Below, one piece after another: positions 42,201-53,122 of a stretch of 64,000 bases of DNA. The stretch comes from Periconia sp. R9002 (taxonomy: Eukaryota > Ascomycota > Dothideomycetes > Pleosporales > Periconiaceae). The stretch is taken from assembly GCA_023627715.1 (NCBI GenBank), contig JAMAHW010000005.1, positions 1 through 64,000 on the forward strand. Reading direction: 5' to 3'. Both the position numbers and the translations under genes were made by a program. The notes beneath the pieces were generated by a model. It ran no database searches and was not told the origin of the DNA. It saw nothing but the letters and a program-made list of their open reading frames with translations. Position 1 is the first letter of the stretch. Each line of letters starts with the position of its first letter.

Positions 42201-42926
42201 GCTCGCGCTTTCAACTACCGTGTCGATAATCTCGGCATCAAAGCCAACGTCTTCTATGGCTTCTGCAAGCTGTTCCGGCGATATCACGCTAGTATCGTGC
42301 CCTATTACAGCACGTTCGGATATCAAAGATATGCTAAAGGATGTGATGCCAGCAACATCTTTAAATGCGCCCTCCACTGCGGATGTGCACGCGCCGCAAG
42401 TCATACCACCAACCGAAAGCGTCGTGGTTGCAAGATGTGAATCCGACTCGTCCTCGTCTTCCGAATCGCTCAAGAAGTGATCCGGAGCAGCCAGCGGCAG
42501 ATCGGATGAGAGCACTTCGGCATCGAAGCCTCGATCTTCGATCGTTTCCTTGAGCTGATCCGCAGATATGATGTTGGGGTCGTGGAGGATCACGGCGCGT
42601 TCCAAGACCAAGCTGATGGACACATTGCCTACACCTTCCACGCCTTGAAATCCCGATTCGATGGCCGACGTGCATGCTCCGCAGGTCATGCCTTCCACCT
42701 TGAGGGTCGTGGTGGCCATATGCGCCGTTGCGCTCTTCGCCGAGGAAGTCATGTCGGTCGAGAAGACAGAGGGTAGTGGGGATAAAGGACGGTCGTGGAT
42801 GAGGATGAAGGCGTCAGCAGCCGATGGCGGCGGGCGTGGGAGAAGCCGACGAAGCACGCTACCGCATGCAGTGAATGAAGGGATCGGGACCGAGGGATCG
42901 ATAAGTGTTGAATTAGGGTTCGGCAA
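39252..42926 (-). CDS. CCC2: Copper-transporting P1B-type ATPase (CCC2/ATP7 type)
   Basis: Single-exon gene of 1224 residues from the ATG at 42926, or 1166 from the ATG at 42752, which lies just before the first metal domain and may be the real start. Three N-terminal heavy-metal-binding domains each carry GMTCGACTSA. A fourth related domain (KIYGLPNAKAAEELESSI) has lost its Cys pair. The core has the ion-channel motif CPC (ACPCALGLATPTA, about residue 772), the phosphorylation site DKTGTLT (about 812), the nucleotide-binding SEHPIA and the hinge GDGINDSPALA (about 1047). It pumps Cu(I) into the Golgi to load secreted cuproenzymes such as multicopper ferroxidases and laccases, and gives copper tolerance. 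All catalytic motifs are intact. Confidence 0.95.
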   Translation of the reverse strand: MPNPNSTLIDPSVPIPSFTACGSVLRRLLPRPPPSAADAFILIHDRPLSPLPSVFSTDMTSSAKSATAHMATTTLKVEGMTCGACTSAIESGFQGVEGVGNVSISLVLERAVILHDPNIISADQLKETIEDRGFDAEVLSSDLPLAAPDHFLSDSEDEDESDSHLATTTLSVGGMTCGACTSAVEGAFKDVAGITSFSISLISERAVIGHDTSVISPEQLAEAIEDVGFDAEIIDTVVESASKGPSKGSKEKKTLTTTVSVEGMTCGACTSAVEGGFQGVDGVYQFNISLIAERAVIVHDPAKLTAEQIVETIEDRGFDAKVISSVDGSVQQSLSSSGPVFLKIYGLPNAKAAEELESSIRQLPGITSASINFNTSRATIQRDPKIIGLRATVEAIEAVGYNALVADSDDNNAQLESLAKTKEIQEWRQAVKVSACFAIPVFLTSMFIPMFLPFLDYGSFRIIPGLYLGDVICLALTIPVQFGIGKRFYVSAYKSLSHGSPTMDVLVVLGTSAAFFFSSISMLVSLCVPPHSKPTTLFDTSTMLFTFVSIGRYLEKRATGQTSKALSTLMSLAPSTATIYADPIAAAKAAEGWDVKEKDERKSMEGNAIEEKVIPTELIEVGDVVILRPGDKIPADGTVTLGESYVDESMVTGEAMPVQKKKGSLLMGGTVNGTGRVDFVVTRAGRDTQLSHIVRLVQEAQTSRAPIQRLADTIAGYFVPIIITLGLSTFVAWMVLSHILPYPPKVFLDHASGGKLMVCLKLCIAVIVFACPCALGLATPTAVMVGTGVGARQGILVKGGAALETATKVNHVIFDKTGTLTVGKMSVSKTNIQGEWAADEHKKQLWWTLIGIAEMGSEHPIARAIVRAAKEHLRIGPDDTLDGSVGDFEAVVGKGIAASVEAALSRERTRYRVLIGNAAYLTSEGVTVPESDDEAVDPSATANPRGGRQVRSAGLTTIHTAIGKTYTGTLSLSDTIKPSSRATVLALRRMGISSSIVTGDTSPSALVVASQVGIDPEDVHASATPEDKKSIVADLQSSGRIVGMVGDGINDSPALASADVGIALSTGTDVAMEAASIVLMSTTDLLAIPASLCLSKSIFNRIKMNLAWACMYNVVGLPFAMGFFLPWGLSLHPMAAGAAMACSSVSVVLSSLHLNYWKRPSWMKVSVLDPTSEIPESEKEAERLSHAEKGVLGTAVDWVKETIAARKRNREEAGYVPLRDMGDH

Positions 42927-44184
42927 TTGTAGATGGGGAAGGCCAGCCTTCCTTTAAGGGCCAAATAGCGACGAGTGATAAGGCGGGATACGAGGTGTTG
43001 GCGGAGGAGGGAGGGCCGAGAGCGAGGTAGATGCAGTAGACAAATAATATACAACTAAGAGGCTGAAGCCACACTTGCTGTTTGGGGGACGGCCCGCCCA
43101 CGAAGGCTAGGAAGATGCACTAGGGTGGTGCTTTGATAGGGTCGACAGGGGGCGCTCGCCACGGGCTGATGCTTTGAAATGCGAACGGGTACCTAAATTA
43201 GGACTTTATTTTGGTCCAAAGTGATGTTAGCAAGTGCCGTGTGATGGACAGCTGCCTCTCAGCCGCGCAGTGTCAGTCCAGACCAAAGGTGAAGACTTGG
43301 ATGAAAAGCAGCCTGGCGGGAGACGATATCCTACATATATGCAACCATTTCACTTTTGATGCCGAGCATGTTTTGGCTTGGCGAGTGTGAAACAGGAAGG
43401 TTTGAACTCTGAGGACAACAGGCCAGCTTCGCGACACACTAGCCGACCGCTCGCCTATTCTTCCCGCTGGCACGCCAAAGGCACATGGAACTCGGTGAGA
43501 GATGGGCATGGCCTGAGACAAACAAGGGCGAGCGCGTGCTAGCTAGCTCGGTATGTAGAGTTTGGTGGTGGGCGCGGACCTGGGTACGATACGATACGAA
43601 TGGCTGATCTGTTGGTGGCATTTTTCAATAGATCCATCAGCAATACTGTACACGTATACCTACACTGTCAGTGCGGATAGGTAGGTAATCCCTTCGGATT
43701 TCAATAGGTATCTGCATTATTCATCCTCGATGCGGGAATTCTGGCACATCCGGATGGATTGTAAGCATGGGTTTCGACTGGTGGAACAAATTGGCTCAGT
43801 CTAGCGTCATTTGAGACGCTTCATTTGCTTGTCGCCAACAATGAACAAATGTTCCCATGTACCGGTACTCAAAGACATCGAAATGACTGGTGCGACTCAA
43901 ACATTCAAGAGCTTGACATGAAACATTCACCTCCAAGTGAACCGCCCACACGCACCCATGGATCCATTCCAAGGTTCAAATGTTGAGGTGTACAGGTTTG
44001 ATCACGTGACTCAGATACGGTAATCTTATCGATTAGATCTTGCCGAAGGAAGCTACAGCTGTTGACTGAATCCCTACCCCACTAAAACCCCAGGCACCAC
44101 CGTCACCACCTCACTCCAAAACATCGTCAATACTCAATTTCCCCTCTTACAATTGCCCATAACCCAACAACAACAATTCTCAAC
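42927..44184. other. Intergenic region, divergent promoters
   Basis: About 1.26 kb between the copper ATPase and the divergent CSN7 gene. A few short frames exist but none has protein character. No clear regulatory cluster was identified. Confidence 0.6.
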
Positions 44185-45132
44185 ATGGAGCAGACGAAAG
44201 CATTAAATGCACTGGAACCCTTCCTCGCCCTCAGCAAATCCGCAACTTCTCCGCGAGCCGCCGCCGACCTCATCACACAAGCTACCTCTGCGCCGAACAC
44301 CTACGTTTTCGCAGAGTTGCTGCAGACTCCAAACATCCAGAAACTCAGAGAATCCCCGGAATATGCGTCACATTACACACTTCTCGAGATCTTCGCGTGG
44401 GGAACGTGGGGGGACTACAAATGTACGCAACTATTCACTGCCTCTGCGTGACTCTTTCATACCTTCACTTGAAACATGACATGCTTGCTTTTATCTCAAA
44501 CATTTGAAGTGTTCCCAAATGCTCGTGGCTGACTCAATACAACAGCACAACAATCCACCCTGCCGAAATTGACCGCACAACAACACCAAAAACTCCTTCT
44601 CCTCTCCCTTCTGCCGCTCTCGCATTCCCACAAGACCCTCACCTACCCTGCCCTCCTCGCCGCCCTCGACCTCCCCAGCGCACGCAGTCTCGAAGAACTC
44701 ATCACCTCCGCCATCTACGCCGGTCTCCTAACAGCCACACTCGACCCCGCCCACTCCGTCGTCGCGGTGACCTCGGTCGCGCCCCTGCGCGATTTAGCAC
44801 CCGGCTCGCTACCAGCCATGCAAGCCAAGTTGGCGAACTGGTCGGCACGCTGTGATGCCGCCCTCGTAGATCTTGAGGCCCGCATAGCCGAGGTTCGCAA
44901 GGCGGCCGTGGATCGTGAGAAGACAAGGCGCAAGAAGGAGAGGGTGCAAGAAGTGGTCATGGCGAGCATGGAAGAGAAGGGCGGGCAGAAGCGGAGTGTG
45001 AGCGGCTTGGGTGAGGAAGATGCCATGGATATTGATCAAGAGGGCGGTTCCGGACGCTTCAGCAGGGGCGCTAAGAGAGGTCCTGGTGGATTCGGCGGCG
45101 CATTCGGAGGCATTGGACGTAGACTTGGGTAG
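44185..45132 (+). CDS. CSN7: COP9 signalosome subunit 7 (PCI domain)
   Basis: Predicted join 44185-44422 and 44546-45132, 274 residues. The 123 nt intron has a GTACGC donor, a CTGAC branch point and an AACAG acceptor and joins WGDYK to SQQSTLPKLT in frame. The PCI region includes YTLLEIFAWGTWGDYK, KLTAQQHQKLLLLSLLPLS, TYPALLAALDLPSARSLEELITSAIYAGLL and a basic helix with REKTRRKKERVQEV. The C-terminus is Gly/Arg-rich. CSN7 is part of the complex that removes NEDD8 from cullin-RING ligases and, in fungi, influences development and secondary metabolism. Length and motif order agree with fungal CSN7/CsnG. Confidence 0.88.
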
Positions 45133-46397
45133 AATCCCATCGCATGTTGGATTCTGCACAATCTCTAGAAGTAGACCGTGGAGTATGATGAACATGCCCG
45201 ATGTATGGGTTTTGGGGCGTCAAGGGGAGCAAGATATTCTACATGACAAGGCGTCGGCCCATTTTTTTCTTTCTGTTACATTAGATTCATACGGAAAGGA
45301 CTGCAATTCTCGTGTTTATACTCGTCTTCTTGACGAGATGCCTTTAAATTTTGGTGCACGCCACCGAATCAAGAATTGAAACATTCAAGAATCCCCAACT
45401 AACTTGTGCTTTCTGTATTCTTGTATTTTTGATCATCCATGTCACGACCATCGCGTTGTTGTCGTCCTTTCTGATACTTATTTTGGTGGGTAATGGCTCC
45501 CACATTTCTCAGTCACTCATTTTCATGTGTGTGTGTGTGTGTGTTTTTCTTTTCTTTTCTTTTTTTTTGGTTGCAAACAAGATCTAAATCAGGATATCCT
45601 TTCCAGTCAACAAATGAAGATACTGAAATAGTCAGAGAGCGAGAACGGTACATGATGTACTGGCTCAATCGAAAAAGAATGGGAGTATATGTTTGCTATG
45701 TACCTACTGTGAGGGAATCTAAGTTGAAGGCGCCGCAGTGGGTTGGTAAATGGTGTAATAAGATTGGTAAATGGTAATGAAATTTGAAATTGATCTTTAG
45801 AGAGTATTGCTACCCTGGGTATCGACGTCGGAAGGTAAATTTCAACATTGTGGTTTGAGGCTGAAGTTGAAGAGTGTTGGACCGATATGTGTGAGTGTGG
45901 CGGTGTGGGATCGAAAGAAAAGTAATTGGAGTAGGTGATGTGGTTGAATATCTTTGGTCGGGTAAGGACCATAGTGAAGGACATATGTGCACATGGATAC
46001 AATATCCAACTCCCCATCATCCCCTCCACCTGTACCACGATACACACGCTCAATATCAATTTAATTCATCAAGCCGATCAAAAAACGCACCAGGCATTTC
46101 GTCCGCAAATTCGCCACTGCAATCCCCCGCAGTCGGAGGTGCGATTTGGGTCGTCGACAGGTAAGTGAAATTTTTGGCGACAGGAAACCCACCCTCCACC
46201 TCGCCGCGTTTGACACGTGCCTTCACTTGGTAAAACCGATTGACTGATTATGGTTAGTTTTCTATCACTTGATTAGTCACATATATAGGCACAGCCCATC
46301 TTCTTGCGACGCTGTAGTCCTCTTCCTCCAACTCACACACATACGTACCCGTTGGTATCGGCAGTCTCCCAGCACCAAAGCCTTTGCCACCTCCAAG
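45133..46397. other. Intergenic region
   Basis: About 1.26 kb with a (TG)n run at 45528-45544 followed by CT/T-rich sequence. Frames on the minus strand (45607-46059) lack recognisable features. The last 130 bp is the leader of the next gene. Confidence 0.6.
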
Positions 46398-47940
46398 ATG
46401 GAAAGCCCACCAGGCCAACCCATGCCTATGTGGGAGCCTGACGAGGTCAAGTATTCCGGTGAGAACTCAGAAGGTCCGTACCGCGCAATCCACCCTCCTA
46501 CCTACGATTTTGAAATGTTCACTGACAGCAGCAATAGATGACACAGTCGCAACGAATCAGAATGAAGTGATCTCTTCGGTTCTGCGTCGGTTGCTTGGGC
46601 AGAACGAAACCTTCGATATCGAAACTTCTACGGGTTTCAAGGGCCAAGTCACCGCGGAAGATTGTACCAAAATGGCTCAACGAATTCAGTGGGCTGTTTC
46701 CATATGGCATATGTTTTCAGAGCAAGCGCCAGTTATGCGAAGACACGCGCTCGTGGTGTTGACGGAGGCAGAACTAGGCAAGGAAGTCCACCATCCTACA
46801 GATAGGATCACTTCCACGGTGGTTCTAGGCGACGGATGGACAACCGTGTCCATCTTCAACCGTCTCACAAAGGTGATGAGATACTTTGTAGTGCGACAAC
46901 CGGGAGTAGCCCACGCCCTTCCACTCGTGCAGCTACACAAGCGTCACATCGAAACAGCCAACTGCAGTGACCTCAATCGACATACCTGCGAAAACGTACG
47001 TCACCAAAGCTCAGTTCCATTTAATATGCAGCTTGAGAATAACATCGTTCGGTTGCTAACTTTTCATCAGGATTTGAACCGAACCGACCTCCACGGCTAC
47101 ACCCACGTAGCCTTCGAAATCTGGGTACAGAGCCTCATCAAAATCGGGTCCAATCTAGGGGAGCAGAAAGTCAAAACCCTCTATGAAAGGCTCATGCTGA
47201 CGCGTTGTAAACACCCTCGTGTCGAACTGACGCCACCATCCATCGATTACAACTCGAGCTCTGAACTAGCTAATCTTGATGTCCGCCGCACATTGAGGCC
47301 ATCAATCAGCCACGCCGAAATGAAAAGGAAGGATGATGAAATTGCTCGACTAAAGGAGCGCTTGACGGCGACCAGGTCAAAGCATATGCGTTTGGAGTCG
47401 CAGTATGAGAAGCATATGAAGGAGTGTGACGAAAACAACAGGCAGATCAAGGATGATCTGGCCAAATCTCAAGACGAGGCCCGCGAAAAAGATGAAACGA
47501 TTCAGGATCTCAGGACGAGGCTCCGATGGGAGGAGTATAAGGCTATCGAGTTGACGCGGGAGGTGTGGTCGCGTGGCCGCGGTGGAGAACGGAAGGCTCG
47601 TACAAGAAATGCCGCCGGAGTCCCTGGTGTGTTTTTGACGAGAAGCCAATGGATTTTCCTAAAACCAAAGAAATCCATGGGTGACGAGACCGACGACTAT
47701 CAGAAGAGGGAATTCGAGCTGCTCACTAACACCATTGTGCAAGCAGCATGTGATGAGGCTCGTGCAAGGGATGCCGCCGGACTCCCTGCTGTGCTTTTGA
47801 CAAAACGTCAATGGACTTTGCTAGAGCCAAAGGAATCCATGCCTATCAGCGACGATCAGAAGAGGGAAATTAAGGAGCTCACTCGCACCCTTGTGAGGGC
47901 AGCATGTGACGAGGCTAGGAGCTATTACGACAAGCGATAA
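46398..47940 (+). CDS. Unrecognised coiled-coil protein with C-terminal duplication
   Basis: Predicted join 46398-46458, 46538-46995, 47071-47940, 462 residues. Intron 1 (79 nt) ends CTGACAGCAGCAATAG. Intron 2 (75 nt) has a GTACGT donor and TTGCTAACTTTTCATCAG end; it is a multiple of three without stops, so the frame reads through if it is retained. The N-terminal part has no known motif. A central charged segment (about residues 255-355) is a predicted coiled coil (DDEIARLKERLTATRSKHM and following). The C-terminus holds two tandem copies of about 56 residues, from RNAAGVPGVFLTRSQW to AACDEAR and from RDAAGLPAVLLTKRQW to AACDEAR. I do not recognise the family; a structural or regulatory role is only a guess. 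Confidence 0.65.
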
Positions 47941-49509
47941 CTTCCACACCGGTTTCGATAGACCTGCCACATGTGGCAATGGATGTGCACCTTATACGAC
48001 ACCCAGCACTGCTCTCACAGTCTTGACTTATTCCTTTTGATGGGCGGCAGGGTCTGTATGTAATACCTCATCTTAGCACGTCTGAATATCCTCTGGGAGG
48101 TCGCTTCACAAAAAAATGTTAGATAGATACAACGACAAGTCCTGAATGCATCATGCGAATGGATTCACATTGAATATTGAATATCATATTGCAAACATGG
48201 AACATGACAGAGTGATGAAGGGATGTGACGCAAGTGCTGTTATATATGCATAGTGTACGTAAGCTGCAATATATCAGCGTCTTCTTTTTCTTCACCCAAA
48301 TTTTCGTCTACTTCAGTCCATCCTTATGCCCATCCCTACCCCCTTCACACCAAACCTCCCCACAAACCCGAAAGCCCTGCAGGAAGTCTCACCCCTTTCC
48401 CTTCACACTCCCTCACTATCCCCCTCATATTAAACTCCAGGCACAAACTCATTCCAGATGTCAATATTAACACACCACGTGGCGTAGTATATTGAGACAT
48501 TCATCACTCATCATATCACCCCTGGTTGAGTTAAACCGACTTTGTACCTGCGAGGGTCATAGATGGGTATGATGTGTATGTATTGGTATGCTAGCTAGCA
48601 CATAGCTGTATACATTGTGTGCATGTCCGGCTCCTGCCTCAGTGCAGAGCACCTGCCCATATCCTCGCAGTACCCACGATATAAGCGTCAGTGTCCCAAA
48701 CGCGGAATACAACCTCAACCATTGCATACACACGATCAAACGTTCTCAACATCTCCCATCGTACCAAGCAGTTAAATGCTCATCCTCGTCCGGGATTGAT
48801 ATTCAAGTGTATGTACGAATCGAAGCGATTGGGCGGTGGTCAGATGAGGTGGTGGGGATGGAGAGATGGATTAAAGAGTGTTTTTTGTTTTTTGTTGTGT
48901 ATAAATGGGGTGGTTTGGCGGTTTGTGCTGGTTGTTGGTTGAGTTGTACGTCGTTTGGTCCCTTACGATTGACACAGTTGCGTGGACCTATATTGGGAGC
49001 TTAAGCTTGAGGTTTGAGATGCACGTCCGCTGATTGATGTTGTGTGCCGTTTGCGAAATTGCACGTGGTGTTTCAGGACTTTATGGGTTGAGATTTTTGG
49101 GCCACCGCAAGTCTGTTGTTTGAGTGAATGTCCCGCAACATCCCAAGTCATGTGGCTCTTTTGTATAGGCACCAATGCATACTCTCTTCCATAGTACTGC
49201 TCCAACACTTAATCAATCACTTCTCCTCCAACGATCGCACCCTACCATCAGTGTCCTCCAACAAAGTCTTCGTCCCAGTCGTTGGGCCGTGCACCTTTCC
49301 TAATCGGGCTCTATCACTCTCTCACTTCAAATGTTTGTTTGCCCAAGCTATAAATTTCCGCGCCGTCGCAGAGTGACTTGAACACCTACACTCTGCTTGC
49401 AGTCCACCTACCTTTCTCCACCTGCAATCGATCACCTATACTAATTTACCCACACTCACCACCTACGCCAAAACACCTACAATCAACCACCTTGCGCCGA
49501 CCTCAAGCC
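47941..49509. other. Intergenic region with an introner-like copy
   Basis: About 1.6 kb without a supported gene. It contains the best-preserved non-intronic copy of the introner-like element at 48469-48556 (separate entry). Confidence 0.6.
48469..48556 (+). repeat. Well-preserved intergenic introner-like element copy
   Basis: Shows a CACCACGTGGCG palindrome, TATTGAGACA, then CATCACTCATCATATCACC, CCTGGTTGAGTTAAA, CCGACTTTGTACCTGCGAG and GGTCATAG. It closely matches intron 3 of the CrtC-like gene 32 kb away and even ends in a possible AG acceptor. No coding exons were recognised on either side, so it lies in intergenic DNA or an unrecognised transcript. Confidence 0.7.
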
Positions 49510-50327
49510 ATGGCGAGTCGCGGCAACAAGCGAAAGAAACCTGTCCCGGATGAGGACCTGCCCCCCGCCAAACGGCACCGTGGTTACCACAGGTACAAGA
49601 ATGGGATGCTGAACGTGACGCCAAAGGGTGACAAGCTTGAGATGTAGGCACGCCAATTCCGATGTGTCTACTACCAGCTAACGTTATTGTGTACAGAGCC
49701 GAAATGAACGCGAAGAATTCTCCCCTCTTACGCTTACCCCGCGAAATCCGAGATATGATCTGGAAACTCGTTCTTCCAAAGGGCAGATACAGCGCAGGAA
49801 AAGTGCGGAATGGACGAGCGGTCTTTCAAGTACCATTCGGTTCGGTAATGAAAGAGCTCCAAATTCTCCGAACATGTCGTCAGATCTACTCTGAAGCTGT
49901 GCTCTCACTATATCAGAACATCACGCTGCATGGCGGACCGTATGAATGGAACACCTTTCTGGCTGCCGCGCGCAAGATCAAAGCAGCCCATCGTGCTACT
50001 ATCACTTGCATCAATTTGAGAATTCCACTGGACCGTCGGTATATGCTTACTGGGTTCGAGGGTTGGCCCTCTACGACGACCATTACGAAGCTGTTTCCTG
50101 GACTTACGACGACCATTAAGAAGCTGTTTCCTGGACTCCAACATCTCAAAATTACATGTCCTTGGGATACTAATATAAACGGAGATTACCTTGCTCAGAA
50201 AAATATGGCGAAGATGCGAACATTTATGCGTGACGTCCAGACAAGCTTTCCTGAGGTTACTATCGAGATCAGAGAATTTGATTTCGTTTCCGAGCGTACT
50301 AAACTGGCATTGATCGGATTTCTCTAG
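49510..50327 (+). CDS. Small fungal protein with LPREIRDMIW motif (2EXR/F-box-like)
   Basis: Predicted join 49510-49643 and 49697-50327, 254 residues. The 53 nt intron has a GTAGGC donor, a GCTAACG branch region and a GTACAG acceptor. A basic N-terminus (NKRKKP, PPAKRHRGYHR) looks like a nuclear localisation signal. The second exon carries SPLLRLPREIRDMIWKLVL followed by LQILRTCRQIYSEAVLSLYQ, the hallmark of a large family of fungal proteins related to F-box/2EXR domains. Their partners are mostly unknown. An internal 33 bp tandem duplication (50072-50104, 50105-50137) repeats the TTTI(T/K)KLFPGL segment. Confidence 0.78.
50072..50137 (+). repeat. In-frame 33 bp tandem duplication
   Basis: Two adjacent 33 bp copies with only two mismatches within the second exon of the LPREIRDMIW-type gene. 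The duplication keeps the frame and adds 11 residues (TTTIKKLFPGL). Its high identity suggests a recent event. Confidence 0.9.
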
Positions 50328-51216
50328 CCTATCAAAACATGTTCAAGGGATCATCATACAAGGCTTGGATCAGGAGATGAAGATTCTCTGGTACCATTCA
50401 AACAATTTCATCGGGGGAAAAAGCTTTCATGTCAATCAGGGATGGGCGTTTCACAGGAGCTTTGTTTTGAGAGGAGAGGAAAGTGTTTGCATATGGAGCC
50501 GTGGCAAGCAATGATTTTTTTCGGATGCCTTGGGAGCGAGGAGGATATCTGGCTTTCGGGGATTACGACAAATTGGAATATTCTAGTCTCGAGGTGGACT
50601 ACAAGAAATTGAAATACATGGATATGAACTTTCACCATAATCAGCTATACTACAGGGCGTGATGTGATCTGCTTCGCAGTATTCATAAAGAAAGATGATT
50701 TTCTTACTTGCAAGAGTTCCGGGGTGGGGAAAAAAAGGTAGGGGTAGGAAAGGAAGGATGTTTGAAACATTTCAGAGTACATTGAGCAGAAAGAATGAGT
50801 ATGAAGGAACTTCACGGTACAGTACATTGACGCGTATGTAGCCAATTGACCGAAAGCAAATTCCAAGTCACGGAAAGCTAGGACGCAGGTTGAAACTATC
50901 CAATTCATCCAGTTCATTTATTTTAGGATATCTGGAATATATTTTCCTCATGAAAATGGGTAGTCATGGGAGCGGAGCAGTATGTCTGCTATACCTAGTT
51001 AATGTTTACAAACCGAAGAAACGAGTAGGATAATATATTTGTACCACACTTTCAAAAGAGAAAAGAGCATGACATGGCACTTAGAGAAGTATGACATAAG
51101 ATGGAACTGACAGCACGCTTTCTGTCCCACAATTGAGCGACGTAACCGTACGTGCATATTCATCCCCAACTATCCATTCATAAGATACGTACAAAATGAG
51201 CGAGATGCTCAAATCC
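50328..51216. other. Intergenic region
   Basis: About 890 bp between the 3' ends of convergent genes. It holds no supported gene; short minus-strand frames at 50432-50917 lack motifs. Confidence 0.6.
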
Positions 51217-52497
51217 TTACTCCAATTTTTTCTCCCGTTGGAAAAGCTTCCAGTACCCCGCCGGGTCATCGCCCTTCACAGACCCAGTAGCCCTACTCTT
51301 CAACACCACTTCCCTGCCACGAGGAATCATAACAGCAATATACGGCGCAACCACGGTCTTGGAATCCTGGGATTCAGCTTTTGCCTTGATCAGCAATTTA
51401 CCGATATCGCAAGCGTCTAAAACAGCCGTATTAGCCCCTGCACCTCGCAAAGGAATCATCGTGTGCGCAGCATCACCCAGAAGAGTAACGCGCCCGGTAG
51501 GAAGACTTTCGGGCGTGAGGAATTCTTGGAACCTTGGCTGTGGGGTTACAATGGCTTCCGGTCCGCCATATTTGATGTACTCGTTCATTGTTGGGTGCAG
51601 GTGCTCAGTGTTCTTGACGGCATAGTCGTAGAGTTCCTGGGGGCTAGCTTGGACGACCCAATCTGCCAATTCCTCCGGATTGTCGCGGCAGAGCATAAGG
51701 CACCACATATAGTGGTTCGTCGATGGGTCTCTTCCTTGGGCTAGTTTACCGATTTGTTGCCTTATACCCGGCCCCGTAGACACAAATGCTGACTTAGCAA
51801 GGACGTGAAGAGGTTCGTATATTTCTGGGGGTAGATCGACTTCACCGAAGAGCGGGACTAGTTGACTTTGAACCGGCTGTGGCGCGGAGGGACCGAGAAG
51901 TTGGTTGCGGACAGGGGAATGCAGGCCATCTGCACCTATTAGGAGACTTCCGCGCGCACTGGTGCCGTCCGTGAAGTATGCGGTCACACCGCTGTCATCC
52001 TCTTCGTAGCGAGAGAATTTCTTGTTCGGAGTAACGGGGAGGTTGTTGTAATTCCAAAGATACGCACGCAATGCGTTTCGTTTGGCTCGAAGGACTGGAC
52101 CTGGCATATCGGAGTTGGGCCCTCCGATCCTTGCTGCTACTTCACTCGTGATGGCATTGACGATGGCAAGTTCTTCAGCGACATCTGTTCCATAATTGAC
52201 GCTTGTTGATTGGAGGCCCATTACCATTTCCTTTGGCAATAACTCTGCCAGTGCTTTGTTTGCTCTACGCACGGTTTGTGGTCAGTTGGCAGTATCTCGC
52301 TTGAAGATGCAGAGAGGTACTGGGAATACATACTCCATCAATGCAACCGCCCAACCCTGTTTTCGACCATCTGGAGCTCCATCACGCTCGAAGAGCTCGA
52401 ATGGCACATTGTTTTCATGCAGGATGTGAGCGAGAGCGAGGCCACCAGGTCCGGCTCCAACAATGAGCACTTTATCAGAAATGTCTGAATTTGACAT
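51217..52497 (-). CDS. FAD-dependent aromatic monooxygenase
   Basis: Predicted exons 52334-52497 and 51217-52264, 403 residues. The 69 nt intron has a GTATGT donor and a GCGTAG acceptor and joins VALME to ANKALAELL. The group A flavoprotein motifs are in order: GAGPGGLALAHIL (FAD dinucleotide fold, residue ~13), LLIGADGLHSPVR (DG motif) and VTLLGDAAHTMIPLRGAGANTAVLDA (GD motif), and then a C-terminal helix. Such enzymes hydroxylate phenolic or polyketide-like substrates using NAD(P)H and oxygen. Upstream on the same strand is a short-chain dehydrogenase, and a Zn2Cys6 regulator diverges from it, suggesting a small catabolic or secondary-metabolite cluster. Substrate is unknown. Confidence 0.88.
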
Positions 52498-53122
52498 GTT
52501 GAGACGATTGAGTAAATAGACTTGTAAAATATTGATTTAGAGCAGTTTATTATCTATCTGTTGCCCTACAAATTTACTATGCATCAAATGGTATAAATAT
52601 TTAATGTAGTCTGATATGTCGGTGGTTCGGCCAGCTCGCCCTCCGACTAATGCGATGCCGCATAAGCACAATGTATGAGCGAAACATTAGTGCTAATCCT
52701 CCGACTACATTGCATACTTGATCTATCGCCTGTCAGCAAGCATTCTAGGTATGCAGCTCGTAGAAGGAAAACTATTTGGGAAATACCCCTTGACGTGGGC
52801 TTGGAACGTACGTACTCCTCGCAGGGCTTTAGCAAAGATCGTTCGAAAACGCCGTTCACAGCAGAGATGAAAACAAGGCGTCAGTACAGGGATGCAATTT
52901 GCATATATCATTTGATCAGCATTTGCTGCACTGATTTCTCAATATAATCCACAGCGATCCTCCAGGGGCAGAGTTATCTGATTAGATACGTTGAAACACG
53001 AGCCCTTAACTTTCCGTTGCATGCAAAGTGATCTACTGAAGGGTTTGCACATAGGCAATATGAACCAATCTCAATGCTCCTGAATTTAGGGCTTGTACTC
53101 AGCATTCGAGCAATACCATCTC
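52498..53122. other. Intergenic region upstream of the monooxygenase
   Basis: About 620 bp with no supported gene. CTCCGACTA occurs twice (near 52640 and 52698), partly resembling the GCGGACT motif of the SDR/regulator promoter. Confidence 0.5.

Noticed and set aside
39200..42480. Many plus-strand frames opposite the copper ATPase
   Set aside because: Antisense shadows of a clearly coding strand with intact P-type ATPase motifs.
45607..46059. 150-residue minus-strand frame
   Set aside because: No domain or splice-supported extension, and biased composition from pyrimidine-rich DNA.
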